Shown piece after piece: positions 1 to 8,053 of a stretch of 64,000 nt of DNA (positions within the stretch are counted from its first letter, which is position 1; each line of letters opens with the position of its first letter). The notes below the pieces were generated by a model. The model was not told the origin of the DNA. It ran no database searches and saw only the letters and a list, made by a program, of their open reading frames with translations. Made by a program: the position numbers and the translations under genes. Origin of the DNA: Massilia sp. Root351 (GTDB lineage: Bacteria > Pseudomonadota > Gammaproteobacteria > Burkholderiales > Burkholderiaceae_D); NCBI RefSeq assembly GCF_001425045.1, contig NZ_LMDJ01000002.1, positions 248,001 to 312,000 of the forward strand, in the 5' to 3' direction.

Positions 1-314
1 CCGTGGGCGGCAGCCTGGGCCAGCTGCAGCGCGGCCAGTGTGTGCCGGAGTTCGAAGCGCTGCTGTTCCGGCTGCAGCCGGGCGAGCTGGCCGGGCGCCT
101 GCTGGAAACCCGCTTTGGCTTGCATATCGTGCAAGTGATGCGCAGCGATCCGGGCCACCTGGTGCCGTACGAGGCGGTGGCGGCGCAGATCGCCGACGAA
201 CTGGGGCGCCAGAGCTGGCAGCGCGCGCTGCACCAGTACATGCGCATCCTGGCCGGCCGCGCCGCCATCGAGGGCGTGGAGCTGGAAGGCGTGGACACGC
301 CGCTGGTGCAGTAA
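1..314 (+). CDS. Parvulin-type peptidyl-prolyl isomerase, C-terminal part (5' cut by window)
   Basis: The frame is open from the window edge and stops at 312-314. The visible ~103 residues begin with the parvulin signature GGSLG, followed by a VPEFEALLF segment and TRFGLHIVQV, which are the conserved strands and helix of a PpiC/parvulin rotamase domain. A helical tail follows. In betaproteobacterial nitrate reductase operons a PpiC/NifM-like isomerase commonly follows narGHJI; moaA, narX and narL directly downstream fit that order, so a role in maturation of the nitrate reductase complex is inferred. The N-terminal half lies outside the window, so full length and any signal peptide are unknown. 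Confidence 0.85.
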   Translation, partial: VGGSLGQLQRGQCVPEFEALLFRLQPGELAGRLLETRFGLHIVQVMRSDPGHLVPYEAVAAQIADELGRQSWQRALHQYMRILAGRAAIEGVELEGVDTPLVQ

Positions 315-446
315 GCAGGCATAGGCATGTAGGGGAACGGGACAGGGGGCTAGTCATTTCGGGCTAGTCCCCTAGTCCTTCATGGGCAGTGGCAAAGACC
401 GCCCGCGCCGCTACAATCGGCTTAATCGATATGAAGGAGCATCACG

Positions 447-1421
447 ATGTTAAGCGACCGGTTTGGCCGTAGCATCGATTACCTGCGGGTGTCGGTGACG
501 GATCGCTGCGATTTGCGTTGCACATATTGCATGCCCAAGGATTTCAAGGGTTTCGAGGATCCGCCGGACTGGCTCAGCTTTGAAGAAATCGAACGGGTGG
601 TGGGCGCCTTTGCCCGCCTGGGTACGCGCCGCGTGCGCCTGACCGGGGGCGAACCGCTGACGCGGCGCGGCCTGCCGCGGCTGGCCGCCAGCCTGGCCGC
701 CTTGCCGGGCGTGCAGGACCTGTCGCTGTCCACCAACGCCACCCGGCTGGCGCGCCATGCCGCGGCGCTGCGCGCAGCTGGGGTAGGGCGCCTGAACGTG
801 AGCCTGGACGCGCTGGACCGCCAGGCCATGTGCAGCATCACCGGGCGCGACAGCCTGCCGTCCATCCTGGAAGGGCTGGCCGCCGCCAGGGCAGCGGGTT
901 TCGACCCGATCAAGATCAATATGGTGGCAATGCGCGGCGTAAACGACAGCCAGATCGACGCCATGGTGGCGTTTTGCATAGCACAGCGCTTCATGCTGCG
1001 CCTGATCGAGGTCATGCCCATGGGCGCCAGTGGCCAGGACGCCAGCTTCATGGACCTGGCGCCGGTGCAGCGCCGCCTGCAGGAGCGCTTCGGCCTCAGG
1101 CCGCAGGCGCTGGAACTGGGCGGCGGCCCGGCGCGCTACCTGTGCACGCCGGACGGGGAAGTCAGCATCGGCTTCATCACGCCGCTGTCGCAGCACTTCT
1201 GCGCCACCTGCAACCGGGTGCGGCTGTCGGTGGACGGCACCCTGTACCTGTGCCTGGGCCAGGAGGAGAAATGCGAGCTGCGGCCGCTGCTGCGGGGCGG
1301 GGCCAGCGACGCGGAACTGGAGCAGGCCATCCGCGCGGCCATCGAATTGAAGCCGCAGCAACACGATTTCGGCCGCCAGCCGGAGAAGATCATTCGTTTC
1401 ATGTCGCAGACCGGGGGCTAG
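447..1421 (+). CDS. moaA: GTP 3',8-cyclase MoaA (molybdenum cofactor biosynthesis)
   Basis: Radical SAM enzyme that rearranges GTP to 3',8-cH2GTP, the first step of molybdopterin synthesis. At 324 residues it has the usual family length. The SAM cluster motif is C21-x3-C25-x2-C28, the C-terminal cluster is C252-x2-C255-x13-C269, and the protein ends in the conserved Gly-Gly tail needed for catalysis. The ATG at 447 follows AAGGAG (433-438). It lies in a nitrate respiration cluster, where molybdopterin is needed for nitrate reductase; it is probably the dedicated copy of that cluster. No other Moco genes are in the window. Confidence 0.97.
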   Translation: MLSDRFGRSIDYLRVSVTDRCDLRCTYCMPKDFKGFEDPPDWLSFEEIERVVGAFARLGTRRVRLTGGEPLTRRGLPRLAASLAALPGVQDLSLSTNATRLARHAAALRAAGVGRLNVSLDALDRQAMCSITGRDSLPSILEGLAAARAAGFDPIKINMVAMRGVNDSQIDAMVAFCIAQRFMLRLIEVMPMGASGQDASFMDLAPVQRRLQERFGLRPQALELGGGPARYLCTPDGEVSIGFITPLSQHFCATCNRVRLSVDGTLYLCLGQEEKCELRPLLRGGASDAELEQAIRAAIELKPQQHDFGRQPEKIIRFMSQTGG

Positions 1422-1483
1422 CAAGCGGGCGCTGCCGTGTATACTTAACGTCGTACAGCATTGCAGCGCAAAGGAGAAGCACC

Positions 1484-3466
1484 ATGGCAGAGAGCATTGC
1501 GGCAGGCCGCGCAGCGGGCAGTACCGGCGCGCGCGCGCCGCTGTTTGCAGCCTGGCAACGGCTGTCGACGCGCATCGTCGGCGTGCTGGTGAGTTTCCTG
1601 GCCGTGGCCCTGCTGGTCATCGGCGGCACCTTGCTGCTGTCCTGGCAGCTCGAGGGCAGCGCCGCCGCCATCAACGTGACAGGCAGCCTGCGCATGCACA
1701 GCTACAAGCTGGGCATGCAGTTGAGTAATTTGCAAGCCCGGCAGGACAACGCGGCCGCGCGCGAAGAGATCCGCCTGCAGACCGCAGTCATCGGCGACAC
1801 GCTGTCGCAGCTGCGCCACGGCGATCCGCGCCGCCCGCTGTTTTTGCCGCCGGCATCCCCCATCCGCAGCAATTTCGACCAGGTCGAGCGCCAGTGGCGC
1901 GACGAGCTGGCGCCGCTGGCGGCCACGCTGCTGCGCCAGCAAAGCGTGAGCGCCACCGATGCCCGCATGCTCGAGGGGCGCACCGCGCGCTTCGTGGCGG
2001 CCGCCGACGCCCTGGTGCAGCAGATCGAGCGCGACAGCGAAGAGCGCACCTTCTGGCTGCGCGGCTCGCAGCTGATGCTGCTGGCGCTGGCGCTGGTGGG
2101 CACGGTCAGCATCATCTACCTGTTCTTCAATATGATCGTCACGCCCGTGACCCGGCTGCAGGAGGGCATGGAGCGCATGCGCGAGCGCGATTTCGAGGTG
2201 CGCCTGCCGGTCGACAGCCAGGACGAGCTGGGCCAGCTGACCACCGGCTTTAACCAGATGGCCGACCGCCTGCAGCGCGTCTACGGCGGGTTGAATGAAC
2301 TGGTGAGCAGCAAGACCGCCGCGCTGGAGGAGCAGAACAGGGAGCTGGCGCTGTTGTACGACAGCGCCGCCTTCCTGCAGCAGCCGCAATCGGCCGAGGC
2401 GCTGTGCGAGGGCTTCCTGCAACGCCTGTGCGACTATTTCAAGGCCGACGGCGGCACCGTGCGCATGCTGGACCCGCTGCGCAGCAACCTGCACATGCTG
2501 GTGCACCGGGGCATTTCGGAGGAACTGGCGGAGGATGAACACTGCATCAAGGTGGGCGACTGCCTGTGCGGCGACGCGGTGCAGCAGAAAGTCTCGGTGG
2601 TGCACGACATGCGCCGCACCGATCCGGCCCGGAACCTGCGCTGCCACCGCGAGGGCTATGCCACCGTGTCGGTATTCCACATCTATGCACAGCAGCAGCA
2701 CCTGGGCTTCTTCAACTTGCATTTCCGCGAGCCGACCCTGATCGACGCTGGCCGCCGCGCCTTGCTCGACACCCTGGGCCAACTGCTCGGTACCGCCATC
2801 GAGAACCAGCGCCTGGCCGGGCGCGAGCGCGAGATGGCCATTTCGGAGGAGCGCAACCTGGTGGCGCAGGGCCTGCACGACAGCATCGCCCAGGGCCTCA
2901 ATTTCCTGCATCTGCAGGTGCAGATGCTGGAACAGTCGCTGGCCGCCGGCGAGCAGGACGAGGCGGCAGACATCGTGCCGCAGCTGCGCGCCGGCGTGGA
3001 GGAGAGTTACCAGGACGTGCGCGAACTGCTGCACAATTTCCGCGCCCGCCTGCCGGAGGGCAATATCGCCACCTCGCTGCAGGAAACGGTGGACAAGTTC
3101 CGGCGCCAGACCGGCATTCCGGCCGAACTGGTGGCCGACAGCGACGGCGCGCCGCTGCCGCGCGAGCAGCAGCTGCAGTTGCTGTTTATCGTGCAGGAGG
3201 CGCTGTCGAACGTGCGCAAGCATGCCGGCGCCACGCAGGTCAACGTGTGCCTGCAGGACCGCCAGGACTTCAGCCTGAGCATCGAGGACAACGGCGCCGG
3301 CTTTGCGCCGGAGCTGCTGGCACAGCGTGGCGAAGGCCACGTCGGCATCCATATCATGCGCGAGCGCGCGCAGCGCATCGACGCCAGGCTCGAAGTGCAA
3401 TCCAGCCCGGGCAAGGGCACCCGCGTCGAGCTGCACCTGCCCAAGGCGGTGCGGCGCGCCGCCTGA
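1484..3466 (+). CDS. narX: Nitrate/nitrite sensor histidine kinase NarX
   Basis: Membrane histidine kinase of 660 residues. TM1 lies at about 28-51. The periplasmic domain starts with a P-box-like segment (GSLRMHSYKLG) that in NarX binds nitrate. TM2 is at about 197-220 and a HAMP domain at about 205-255. The central GAF-like module carries a cysteine cluster (HCIKVGDCLCG and LRCHREGY). The HisKA_3 box GLHDSIAQGL has the phospho-acceptor His465, and a HATPase_c domain ends the protein. The open frame continues far upstream, but the ATG at 1484 follows AAAGGAGAAG and gives the normal N-terminus. narL lies 28 bp downstream, so the pair is one unit. Confidence 0.95.
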   Translation: MAESIAAGRAAGSTGARAPLFAAWQRLSTRIVGVLVSFLAVALLVIGGTLLLSWQLEGSAAAINVTGSLRMHSYKLGMQLSNLQARQDNAAAREEIRLQTAVIGDTLSQLRHGDPRRPLFLPPASPIRSNFDQVERQWRDELAPLAATLLRQQSVSATDARMLEGRTARFVAAADALVQQIERDSEERTFWLRGSQLMLLALALVGTVSIIYLFFNMIVTPVTRLQEGMERMRERDFEVRLPVDSQDELGQLTTGFNQMADRLQRVYGGLNELVSSKTAALEEQNRELALLYDSAAFLQQPQSAEALCEGFLQRLCDYFKADGGTVRMLDPLRSNLHMLVHRGISEELAEDEHCIKVGDCLCGDAVQQKVSVVHDMRRTDPARNLRCHREGYATVSVFHIYAQQQHLGFFNLHFREPTLIDAGRRALLDTLGQLLGTAIENQRLAGREREMAISEERNLVAQGLHDSIAQGLNFLHLQVQMLEQSLAAGEQDEAADIVPQLRAGVEESYQDVRELLHNFRARLPEGNIATSLQETVDKFRRQTGIPAELVADSDGAPLPREQQLQLLFIVQEALSNVRKHAGATQVNVCLQDRQDFSLSIEDNGAGFAPELLAQRGEGHVGIHIMRERAQRIDARLEVQSSPGKGTRVELHLPKAVRRAA

Positions 3467-3494
3467 ACCGAACAACACCGCAGAAAGGTAATCC

Positions 3495-4160
3495 ATGCAA
3501 GCTGCCGACCAACCCATCACCGTGCTGCTGGTTGACGACCACACCCTGTTTCGCAGCGGCGTGCGTTCGCTGCTGCAGCGCCACCCGGAGTTTTCCGTGG
3601 TGGGCGAGGCGGCCGACGGCGTGGAAGGCATCAAGCGCGCGCAGCAGCTCAAGCCGCAGGTGGTGCTGCTGGACCTGAACATGCCTGGCATGTCCGGCGT
3701 CGAAACGCTGCAGCTGATGCTGCAGGACTGCCCGGACAGCGCCATCGTCATGCTCACCGTGTCCGAGGATGCGACCGACCTGGCGGTGGCGCTGCGCGCC
3801 GGTGCGTCCGGCTACCTGCTGAAAAATATCGATACCGAGGCGCTGACGCGGGCCATACGCCGCGCCGCGGAAGGGCAGACCGTGGTGGCCGAGGCCATGA
3901 CGGCCAAGCTGGTGGCCCAGCTGCACGGCGCGCCGTCGGCGCCGCCGGTGTCGGACCTGGACAAGCTGACTCCGCGCGAGCGCGACATCATCGCCGGCCT
4001 GGCGCGCGGCGAAAGCAACAAGCTGATCGCGCGCACGCTGGACCTGTCGGAAAGCACGGTGAAGATCCACGTGCAAAATGTGCTGAAGAAGCTGAAACTG
4101 AACAGCCGGGTGCAGGCGGCGGTGTATGCCGTCGAGCACCGGCTGACCGGGGAGCGGTAG
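3495..4160 (+). CDS. narL: Nitrate/nitrite response regulator NarL
   Basis: Two-domain regulator of 221 residues. The receiver has the acidic pair D14-D15 and phospho-acceptor D60 in VVLLDLNMPG, with the conserved Lys in GYLLKN. The C-terminal LuxR/NarL helix-turn-helix is LTPRERDIIAGLARG through STVKIHVQNVLKKL. It lies directly after narX with AAAGGTAATCC as ribosome site, so it is the cognate partner. Known NarL proteins activate nitrate reductase genes in response to nitrate. No NarL heptamer array was identified in the window. Confidence 0.95.
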   Translation: MQAADQPITVLLVDDHTLFRSGVRSLLQRHPEFSVVGEAADGVEGIKRAQQLKPQVVLLDLNMPGMSGVETLQLMLQDCPDSAIVMLTVSEDATDLAVALRAGASGYLLKNIDTEALTRAIRRAAEGQTVVAEAMTAKLVAQLHGAPSAPPVSDLDKLTPRERDIIAGLARGESNKLIARTLDLSESTVKIHVQNVLKKLKLNSRVQAAVYAVEHRLTGER

Positions 4161-4174
4161 CTCTTGCCTTAGTT

Positions 4175-4200
4175 GGCGCGGCAGACGTGGCTGCCGCGCC
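4175..4200. terminator. Hairpin between convergent narL and HMA-like gene
   Basis: A perfect 10-bp stem (GGCGCGGCAG with CTGCCGCGCC) with a 6-base loop lies between the stops of two converging genes. There is no clear T-tract on either side, so it may work as a bidirectional stabilising hairpin or a weak terminator. Confidence 0.55.
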
Positions 4201-4209
4201 GGCGCTGGC

Positions 4210-4461
4210 TTAGCCGCCGCAGCAGCCGCCGCAGCATCCGCCGCCGGTGCCCGCCGGCTCGGCCGGATAGCCGGCCTGCGCCAGGCTGCCCGCCAGCGAC
4301 TGCGGCGTGGCCTGGCGCTCGTCGTACTGCACGCTGGCCAGGCAATTGAGCAGCGACACGCGCACGTCCGCCACGCCGCCGACCCCTGCCAGCACCTTGG
4401 CCACCTTGTCGGCGCAAGCTTCGCCGTTCATGCCGTCGATTTTCAATACTGCGTTTTGCAT
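4210..4461 (-). CDS. Small heavy-metal-associated (HMA-fold) protein with altered metal motif and Cys-rich tail
   Basis: 83 residues with the HMA (CopZ/MerP-like) pattern: a first strand ending in KIDGMNGEAC, then a helix, the strand VADVRVSLLNCLASVQYD and a second helix. The canonical GMxCxxC copper site reads GMNGEAC, so the first ligand Cys is Gly. The C-terminus carries CCGGCCGG, four cysteines that could replace the lost ligand. The second ATG (4461) was chosen because GGAGAG lies just upstream of it; an upstream in-frame ATG at 4473 has no such site. It is divergent from nnrS and convergent with narL. Metal or redox handling in the denitrification cluster is inferred; no exact family name is claimed. 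Confidence 0.75.
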   Translation of the reverse strand: MQNAVLKIDGMNGEACADKVAKVLAGVGGVADVRVSLLNCLASVQYDERQATPQSLAGSLAQAGYPAEPAGTGGGCCGGCCGG

Positions 4462-4566
4462 TTTTCTCTCCATCTATCAATGTATCAATTGGTGCCGTCA
4501 GCGTAAGCCAGGCGCGCCCTGGCGTCGATGGGAAATACCTTTTGCGCAGCGGTATTTCTGTATTCC

Positions 4567-4580
4567 TTGACTTGGATCAT
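4567..4580 (+). promoter_or_regulatory. FNR/DNR/NNR-type box upstream of nnrS
   Basis: The sequence TTGAC-TTGG-ATCAT matches the CRP/FNR-family consensus TTGAT-N4-ATCAA at 8 of 10 positions. It lies about 70 bp before the nnrS start, which suits activation by an FNR or NO-sensing DNR/NNR regulator under low oxygen. It is 106 bp from the start of the divergent HMA-like gene and could serve both. Confidence 0.55.
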
Positions 4581-4650
4581 CTTTGCCCGTGACGGCGCTT
4601 CACAAGCTTTGCGGACGCGCAGAAAATGTGCTTTTTAGGAGCACCAAATC

Positions 4651-5913
4651 ATGAGCCTGATGCATATCGAAGAGCCTCCCGCCGCAGTGCGCGGCGCCAC
4701 ACACTTGCCGCACTTCCAGCGCCATCCCTTGTGGCGGCTGGGCTTCCGACCCTTCTACCTGGCCGCCGCGCTGCTGGCCGCGCTTGCCGTGCCGCTGTGG
4801 ATGGCGCGCCTGTACGGCTGGCTGGACGGCTTCGGCGCGGCGCTCCACATCGGCGTGGGCTGGCATATGCACGAGATGGTGTTCGGCATGGCCAGCGCCG
4901 TCATCGTCGGCTTCCTGTACACGGCGGGCCGCAACTGGACCGGGCTTGGGACCCCGGCCGGCGGCAAGCTGGCCGCCATCGTGCTGCTGTGGGTGGCCGG
5001 ACGGGTGGCCATGCTGTTCGGCGGCGGCGAAGCCGGAGCCAACGCTTCCCCCCCGGCGCTGCTGGCCGCGCTGGTGGACCTGGCTTTCCTGCCGGTGGCG
5101 GCGTGGCCGCTGTGGCGCGTGCTGCAGCAGTCCGGCAACCGCCGCAACTATTTCCTGGTCGGCTTGCTGGCCTTGCTGGCGCTGGCCAACGCGGCCTATC
5201 ACGCCGCCACGCTGGGCTGGCCGGGCGCCGTCATCGCGCCCGGCCGCGCGGTGCAGGCCGCCATCCTGCTGATCGTGGTGATGGAGTCAGCCATTGGCAC
5301 CCGCGTCATCCCCATGTTTACGCGCAACGGCGCGCCCGGCAGTGCGCCGGTCAGCCATGTGCGCACCGACCAGGGATCGATCGGCCTGCTGGCCGCCACC
5401 GCCCTGGCCTGGACGGCCGCGGCGCCTGCCTGGCTGCTCGCGCCGCTGGCTGGCGCAGCCGGCGCGCTGGTGCTGCTGCGCCTGTGGCGCTGGCAGCCGC
5501 TGCGCACCGTGCGCGTGCCGCTGCTGTGGGTGCTGCACCTGTCCTACGCCTGGATAGGCGCAGGCATGCTGCTGCTGGCGCTGGCCTCGATGGGCATGGT
5601 GTCCGCCAGCGCCGCCTTCCACGCGCTGGCGGTCGGTTCCATGGCGGGCCTGATCATCGGCATGATGACGCGCACCACGCTGGGCCACACCGGCCGCATG
5701 CTGAAAGCGGGCAGGGCGGAGACGGCCATGTTCGTGCTGATCCAGCTGGGCGCGCTGGCGCGCGTGGCGGCGGCCCTGCTGAGCGGCATCGGCGGCCTGT
5801 ATGCCGCGCTGCTGCTGGTGAGCGCGGCCTGCTGGAGCGCCGCCTTCGCCGCCTACGCGCTGGTGTATGCGCCTTACCTGGCCAGCGCCCGCATCGACGG
5901 CAAGGAGGGCTGA
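4651..5913 (+). CDS. nnrS: NnrS family haem-copper membrane protein (NO stress)
   Basis: 420-residue polytopic membrane protein with about 12 hydrophobic segments. It shows the NnrS hallmarks: an N-terminal HPLWRLGFRPFYLAAALLAA segment, the WHMHEMVFG motif (probable haem ligands), GTRVIPMFTRNG, and GMMTRTTLGHTGR. NnrS proteins protect against nitric oxide and nitrosative stress and usually lie near denitrification genes. The start ATG follows TTTTAGGAG. The FNR-type box upstream suggests oxygen/NO control. The stop is 1 bp before the start of the next gene, indicating a tight operon. Confidence 0.93.
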   Translation: MSLMHIEEPPAAVRGATHLPHFQRHPLWRLGFRPFYLAAALLAALAVPLWMARLYGWLDGFGAALHIGVGWHMHEMVFGMASAVIVGFLYTAGRNWTGLGTPAGGKLAAIVLLWVAGRVAMLFGGGEAGANASPPALLAALVDLAFLPVAAWPLWRVLQQSGNRRNYFLVGLLALLALANAAYHAATLGWPGAVIAPGRAVQAAILLIVVMESAIGTRVIPMFTRNGAPGSAPVSHVRTDQGSIGLLAATALAWTAAAPAWLLAPLAGAAGALVLLRLWRWQPLRTVRVPLLWVLHLSYAWIGAGMLLLALASMGMVSASAAFHALAVGSMAGLIIGMMTRTTLGHTGRMLKAGRAETAMFVLIQLGALARVAAALLSGIGGLYAALLLVSAACWSAAFAAYALVYAPYLASARIDGKEG

Positions 5914-5914
5914 C

Positions 5915-6286
5915 ATGGCGCCGCATCCGCAAGCCGCCGACATCGCCCTGTTCGCCGAAGTGCACGACGCGCTGCTGGAGCAGGTGGCCGACCTGCTGCA
6001 GCGCCCGGAACCGGCGCTGGCGGCCGGCCTGATTGGCCTGATCGACGACCTGGAGTCCGATTTCGGCGTGGAGAACGACCTGATGGCGGCGCTGGCCTGT
6101 GACAGCCATGCGGCGCACGCCGCCCAGCATGCGGCGCTGCTGGCCTGGCTCAGGGGCTTGCCGCTGGGCGACGCGGCCGCCTGCCGCGCCGCGCTGGCGG
6201 CCTTGCCCGGCTGGTTCGAGCACCACCTGGACCGCTGGGACACGCTGCTCGCGCTGGCCCTGCGGGAGGCCGCCCATCCCATGTGA
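5915..6286 (+). CDS. Hemerythrin-like protein coupled to nnrS
   Basis: 123 residues, all helical. The pattern fits a four-helix hemerythrin fold: a candidate His17 in the first helix, F50-x2-E53-x3-M57, H68 and H72 spaced by three residues, and W100-x3-H104-L105-x3-D109, which matches the classic last-helix motif. Non-haem di-iron proteins of this fold bind O2 or NO; next to nnrS an NO-binding or iron-sulphur-repair role is the natural guess. The ATG is 1 bp after the nnrS stop, with AAGGAGGG upstream within nnrS. The identification rests on motif spacing only, so family membership is probable rather than certain. Confidence 0.65.
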   Translation: MAPHPQAADIALFAEVHDALLEQVADLLQRPEPALAAGLIGLIDDLESDFGVENDLMAALACDSHAAHAAQHAALLAWLRGLPLGDAAACRAALAALPGWFEHHLDRWDTLLALALREAAHPM

Positions 6287-6297
6287 TCACTTGTTTG

Positions 6298-6332
6298 ATT
6301 GGTCCAGCCAATTTTGTAATTGGTCTTGCCAC
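6298..6332. promoter_or_regulatory. Paired operator upstream of the oxidoreductase gene
   Basis: Two similar elements, ATTGGTCCAGCCAAT (perfect 5-bp arms) and ATTGGTCTTGCCA, start 21 bp apart, two helical turns. The TGGT-N3/4-ACCA type matches operators of FadR/UxuR-like GntR repressors. The same pair with the same spacing precedes the TonB receptor at 7968. The regulator gene is not in the window. Confidence 0.6.
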
Positions 6333-6400
6333 AGTTTTCCCGCAGGGCTACCATGTTCCCGGCACTATTGCCTGGAAGATGATAACTGAGGGGAGACAGC

Positions 6401-7858
6401 ATGGACGAAAAAGGTCGCGGACCGATGGGCCGGCGTACAGTATTGAAGGCGGCGGGCGCCGCCGGGCTGGCGTTGGCGGCAGGGGCGGGCAATGTCTTTG
6501 CGGCCGAGGCGCGCAAGCGCTACGCCGTGGTGGGCGTGGGCTCGCGGGCGCGCATGTTCACCGGCGCCATCACCGGCGCCTACAAGGAGCGCAACGAGAT
6601 CGTGGCGGTGTGCGACCGCAACCCGGGCCGCGCGGCGCTGGCGGTCAGGAAGATCAGCGCCACCGGCAGCGGCACGCCGAAAGCCTATGCGCCGGACGAC
6701 TTCGAACGCATGATCCGCGAAACCAGGCCGCAGTTCGTCATCGTCACCACCACCGACGCCAGCCATGACGACTACATCGTGCGTGCGCTGGACGCCGGCT
6801 GCGACGTCATCACCGAAAAGCCGATGACCACCACCGCCGACAAGGCGCAGCGCATCCTGGACGCCGTCAAGCGCAGCGGGCGCCATATCCGCGTCACCTT
6901 CAACTACCGCTATTCGCCGCCGCGCACCCAGGTCAAGGAGCTGCTGATGAGCGGCGAGATCGGCGACGTGCTGTCGGTGGACTTCACCTGGCTGCTCAAC
7001 ACCAGGCACGGTGCCGACTATTTCCGCCGCTGGCACAGCGACAAGGCCAATTCCGGCGGGCTGATGGTGCACAAGGCCACCCACCATTTCGACCTGGTGA
7101 ACTGGTGGCTGGGCGCGCAGCCGGAAACCGTGCACGCTTTCGGCTCGCGCCAGTTCTATACCCCGGTAATGGCCAAGCGCATGGGGCTGCAGGGCGCGCA
7201 CCAGCGCTGCCTGACGTGCACCGAGAAGGCCAAGTGCGGTTTCTACTTCGACCTGGCGGCGGACAACGGCCTGAAGGAACTGTACCTGGACAACGAGAAG
7301 CACGACGGCTACTACCGCGACCAGTGCGTATGGCGTCCCGAGATCAACATCGAGGACACCATGAACGTCATGGTCCGCTACGACAATGGCGCGCAGCTGA
7401 ACTACGCGCTGTCGGCCTACGACGCATGGGAGGGCTATCACATCGCCTTTAACGGCACCAAGGGCCGCATCGAGCACCGCATCGTGGAGTCGGCCGGGGT
7501 GGCGGGGGCCAGTGAGATCCAGAGCAAGAGCAACAACGTGCAGACGCGCGTGATCCCGCTGCGCGGCAACGCGCGCGAAATCGAACCGTGGACCGGCACC
7601 GGCGGCCATGGCGGCGGCGACGACGCCATGCTCAAGGAGATTTTCGGCGACGCCCCGGCGGACAAGTACAAGCGCGTGTCCGACGAGCGGGCCGGGGCGT
7701 ATTCCATCCTGGTGGGCGTGGCGGCCAACCGGTGTTTCGAAACCGGCGCCACCGTGCGCATCGCCGACATGGTGACGGGACTGACGCCGCCGGACCGCGC
7801 GCCCATGCCGGACCGTAGTGCGCCGCTGCCCATGCCGGCGCGGGTGAAGATGCCCTGA
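6401..7858 (+). CDS. Tat-exported Gfo/Idh/MocA family oxidoreductase
   Basis: 485 residues. The N-terminus has a twin-arginine signal (R11-R12 in MGRRTVLKAA followed by a hydrophobic Ala/Gly-rich stretch and a VFAAEA cleavage region), so the enzyme is predicted periplasmic. A Rossmann nucleotide-binding segment YAVVGVGSRARM follows, then the family motif E139-K140-P141 and the C-terminal alpha/beta substrate domain. Family members oxidise or isomerise sugars with tightly held NAD(P); exported members in carbohydrate loci often act as glycosidases or sugar dehydrogenases. The substrate is not known. GGGGAGACAGC precedes the ATG. It lies behind an operator pair shared with the TonB receptor downstream, so the two are probably co-regulated. 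Confidence 0.88.
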   Translation: MDEKGRGPMGRRTVLKAAGAAGLALAAGAGNVFAAEARKRYAVVGVGSRARMFTGAITGAYKERNEIVAVCDRNPGRAALAVRKISATGSGTPKAYAPDDFERMIRETRPQFVIVTTTDASHDDYIVRALDAGCDVITEKPMTTTADKAQRILDAVKRSGRHIRVTFNYRYSPPRTQVKELLMSGEIGDVLSVDFTWLLNTRHGADYFRRWHSDKANSGGLMVHKATHHFDLVNWWLGAQPETVHAFGSRQFYTPVMAKRMGLQGAHQRCLTCTEKAKCGFYFDLAADNGLKELYLDNEKHDGYYRDQCVWRPEINIEDTMNVMVRYDNGAQLNYALSAYDAWEGYHIAFNGTKGRIEHRIVESAGVAGASEIQSKSNNVQTRVIPLRGNAREIEPWTGTGGHGGGDDAMLKEIFGDAPADKYKRVSDERAGAYSILVGVAANRCFETGATVRIADMVTGLTPPDRAPMPDRSAPLPMPARVKMP

Positions 7859-7967
7859 GGCCGCCCTCAGCGGCCGGGCATAAGGCTGGCTGCGGCGTGC
7901 ATCGATGTGGACAAATAGCAACGTCGTAGCCAGTCTGGTCTGAACTGTGAGGTTTTTCTTGTTAAGG

Positions 7968-8002
7968 TGGTCTAACCAATTTACTATCTGGCTATACCAA
8001 AT
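7968..8002. promoter_or_regulatory. Paired operator upstream of the TonB receptor
   Basis: TGGTCTAACCA at 7968 and TGGCTATACCA at 7989 again start 21 bp apart and resemble the pair at 6298. A further half-similar TGGTCTGAACT lies at 7936. This supports one GntR-type regulator controlling both the oxidoreductase and the receptor operon. Confidence 0.6.
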
Positions 8003-8053
8003 AAAAGATTGATCGAGCCACTTCGATTGCCTACCTTAAGGAGGAGACCCCCC

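Noticed and set aside
830..1483. N-terminal extension of narX into moaA
   Set aside because: It would overlap moaA in another frame; ATG 1484 has a ribosome site and gives the standard N-terminus.
1445..3757. Minus-strand open frame over narX
   Set aside because: Same GC-driven shadow; narX carries all kinase motifs.
4478..4493. Second FNR-like site near the HMA gene (TTGATACATTGATA on the minus strand)
   Set aside because: The second half-site does not match ATCAA; no inverted symmetry.
7859..7875. Hairpin GGCCGC/GCGGCC after the oxidoreductase gene as a terminator
   Set aside because: Only 6 bp, no T-tract, overlaps generic GC-rich sequence; not distinctive enough.
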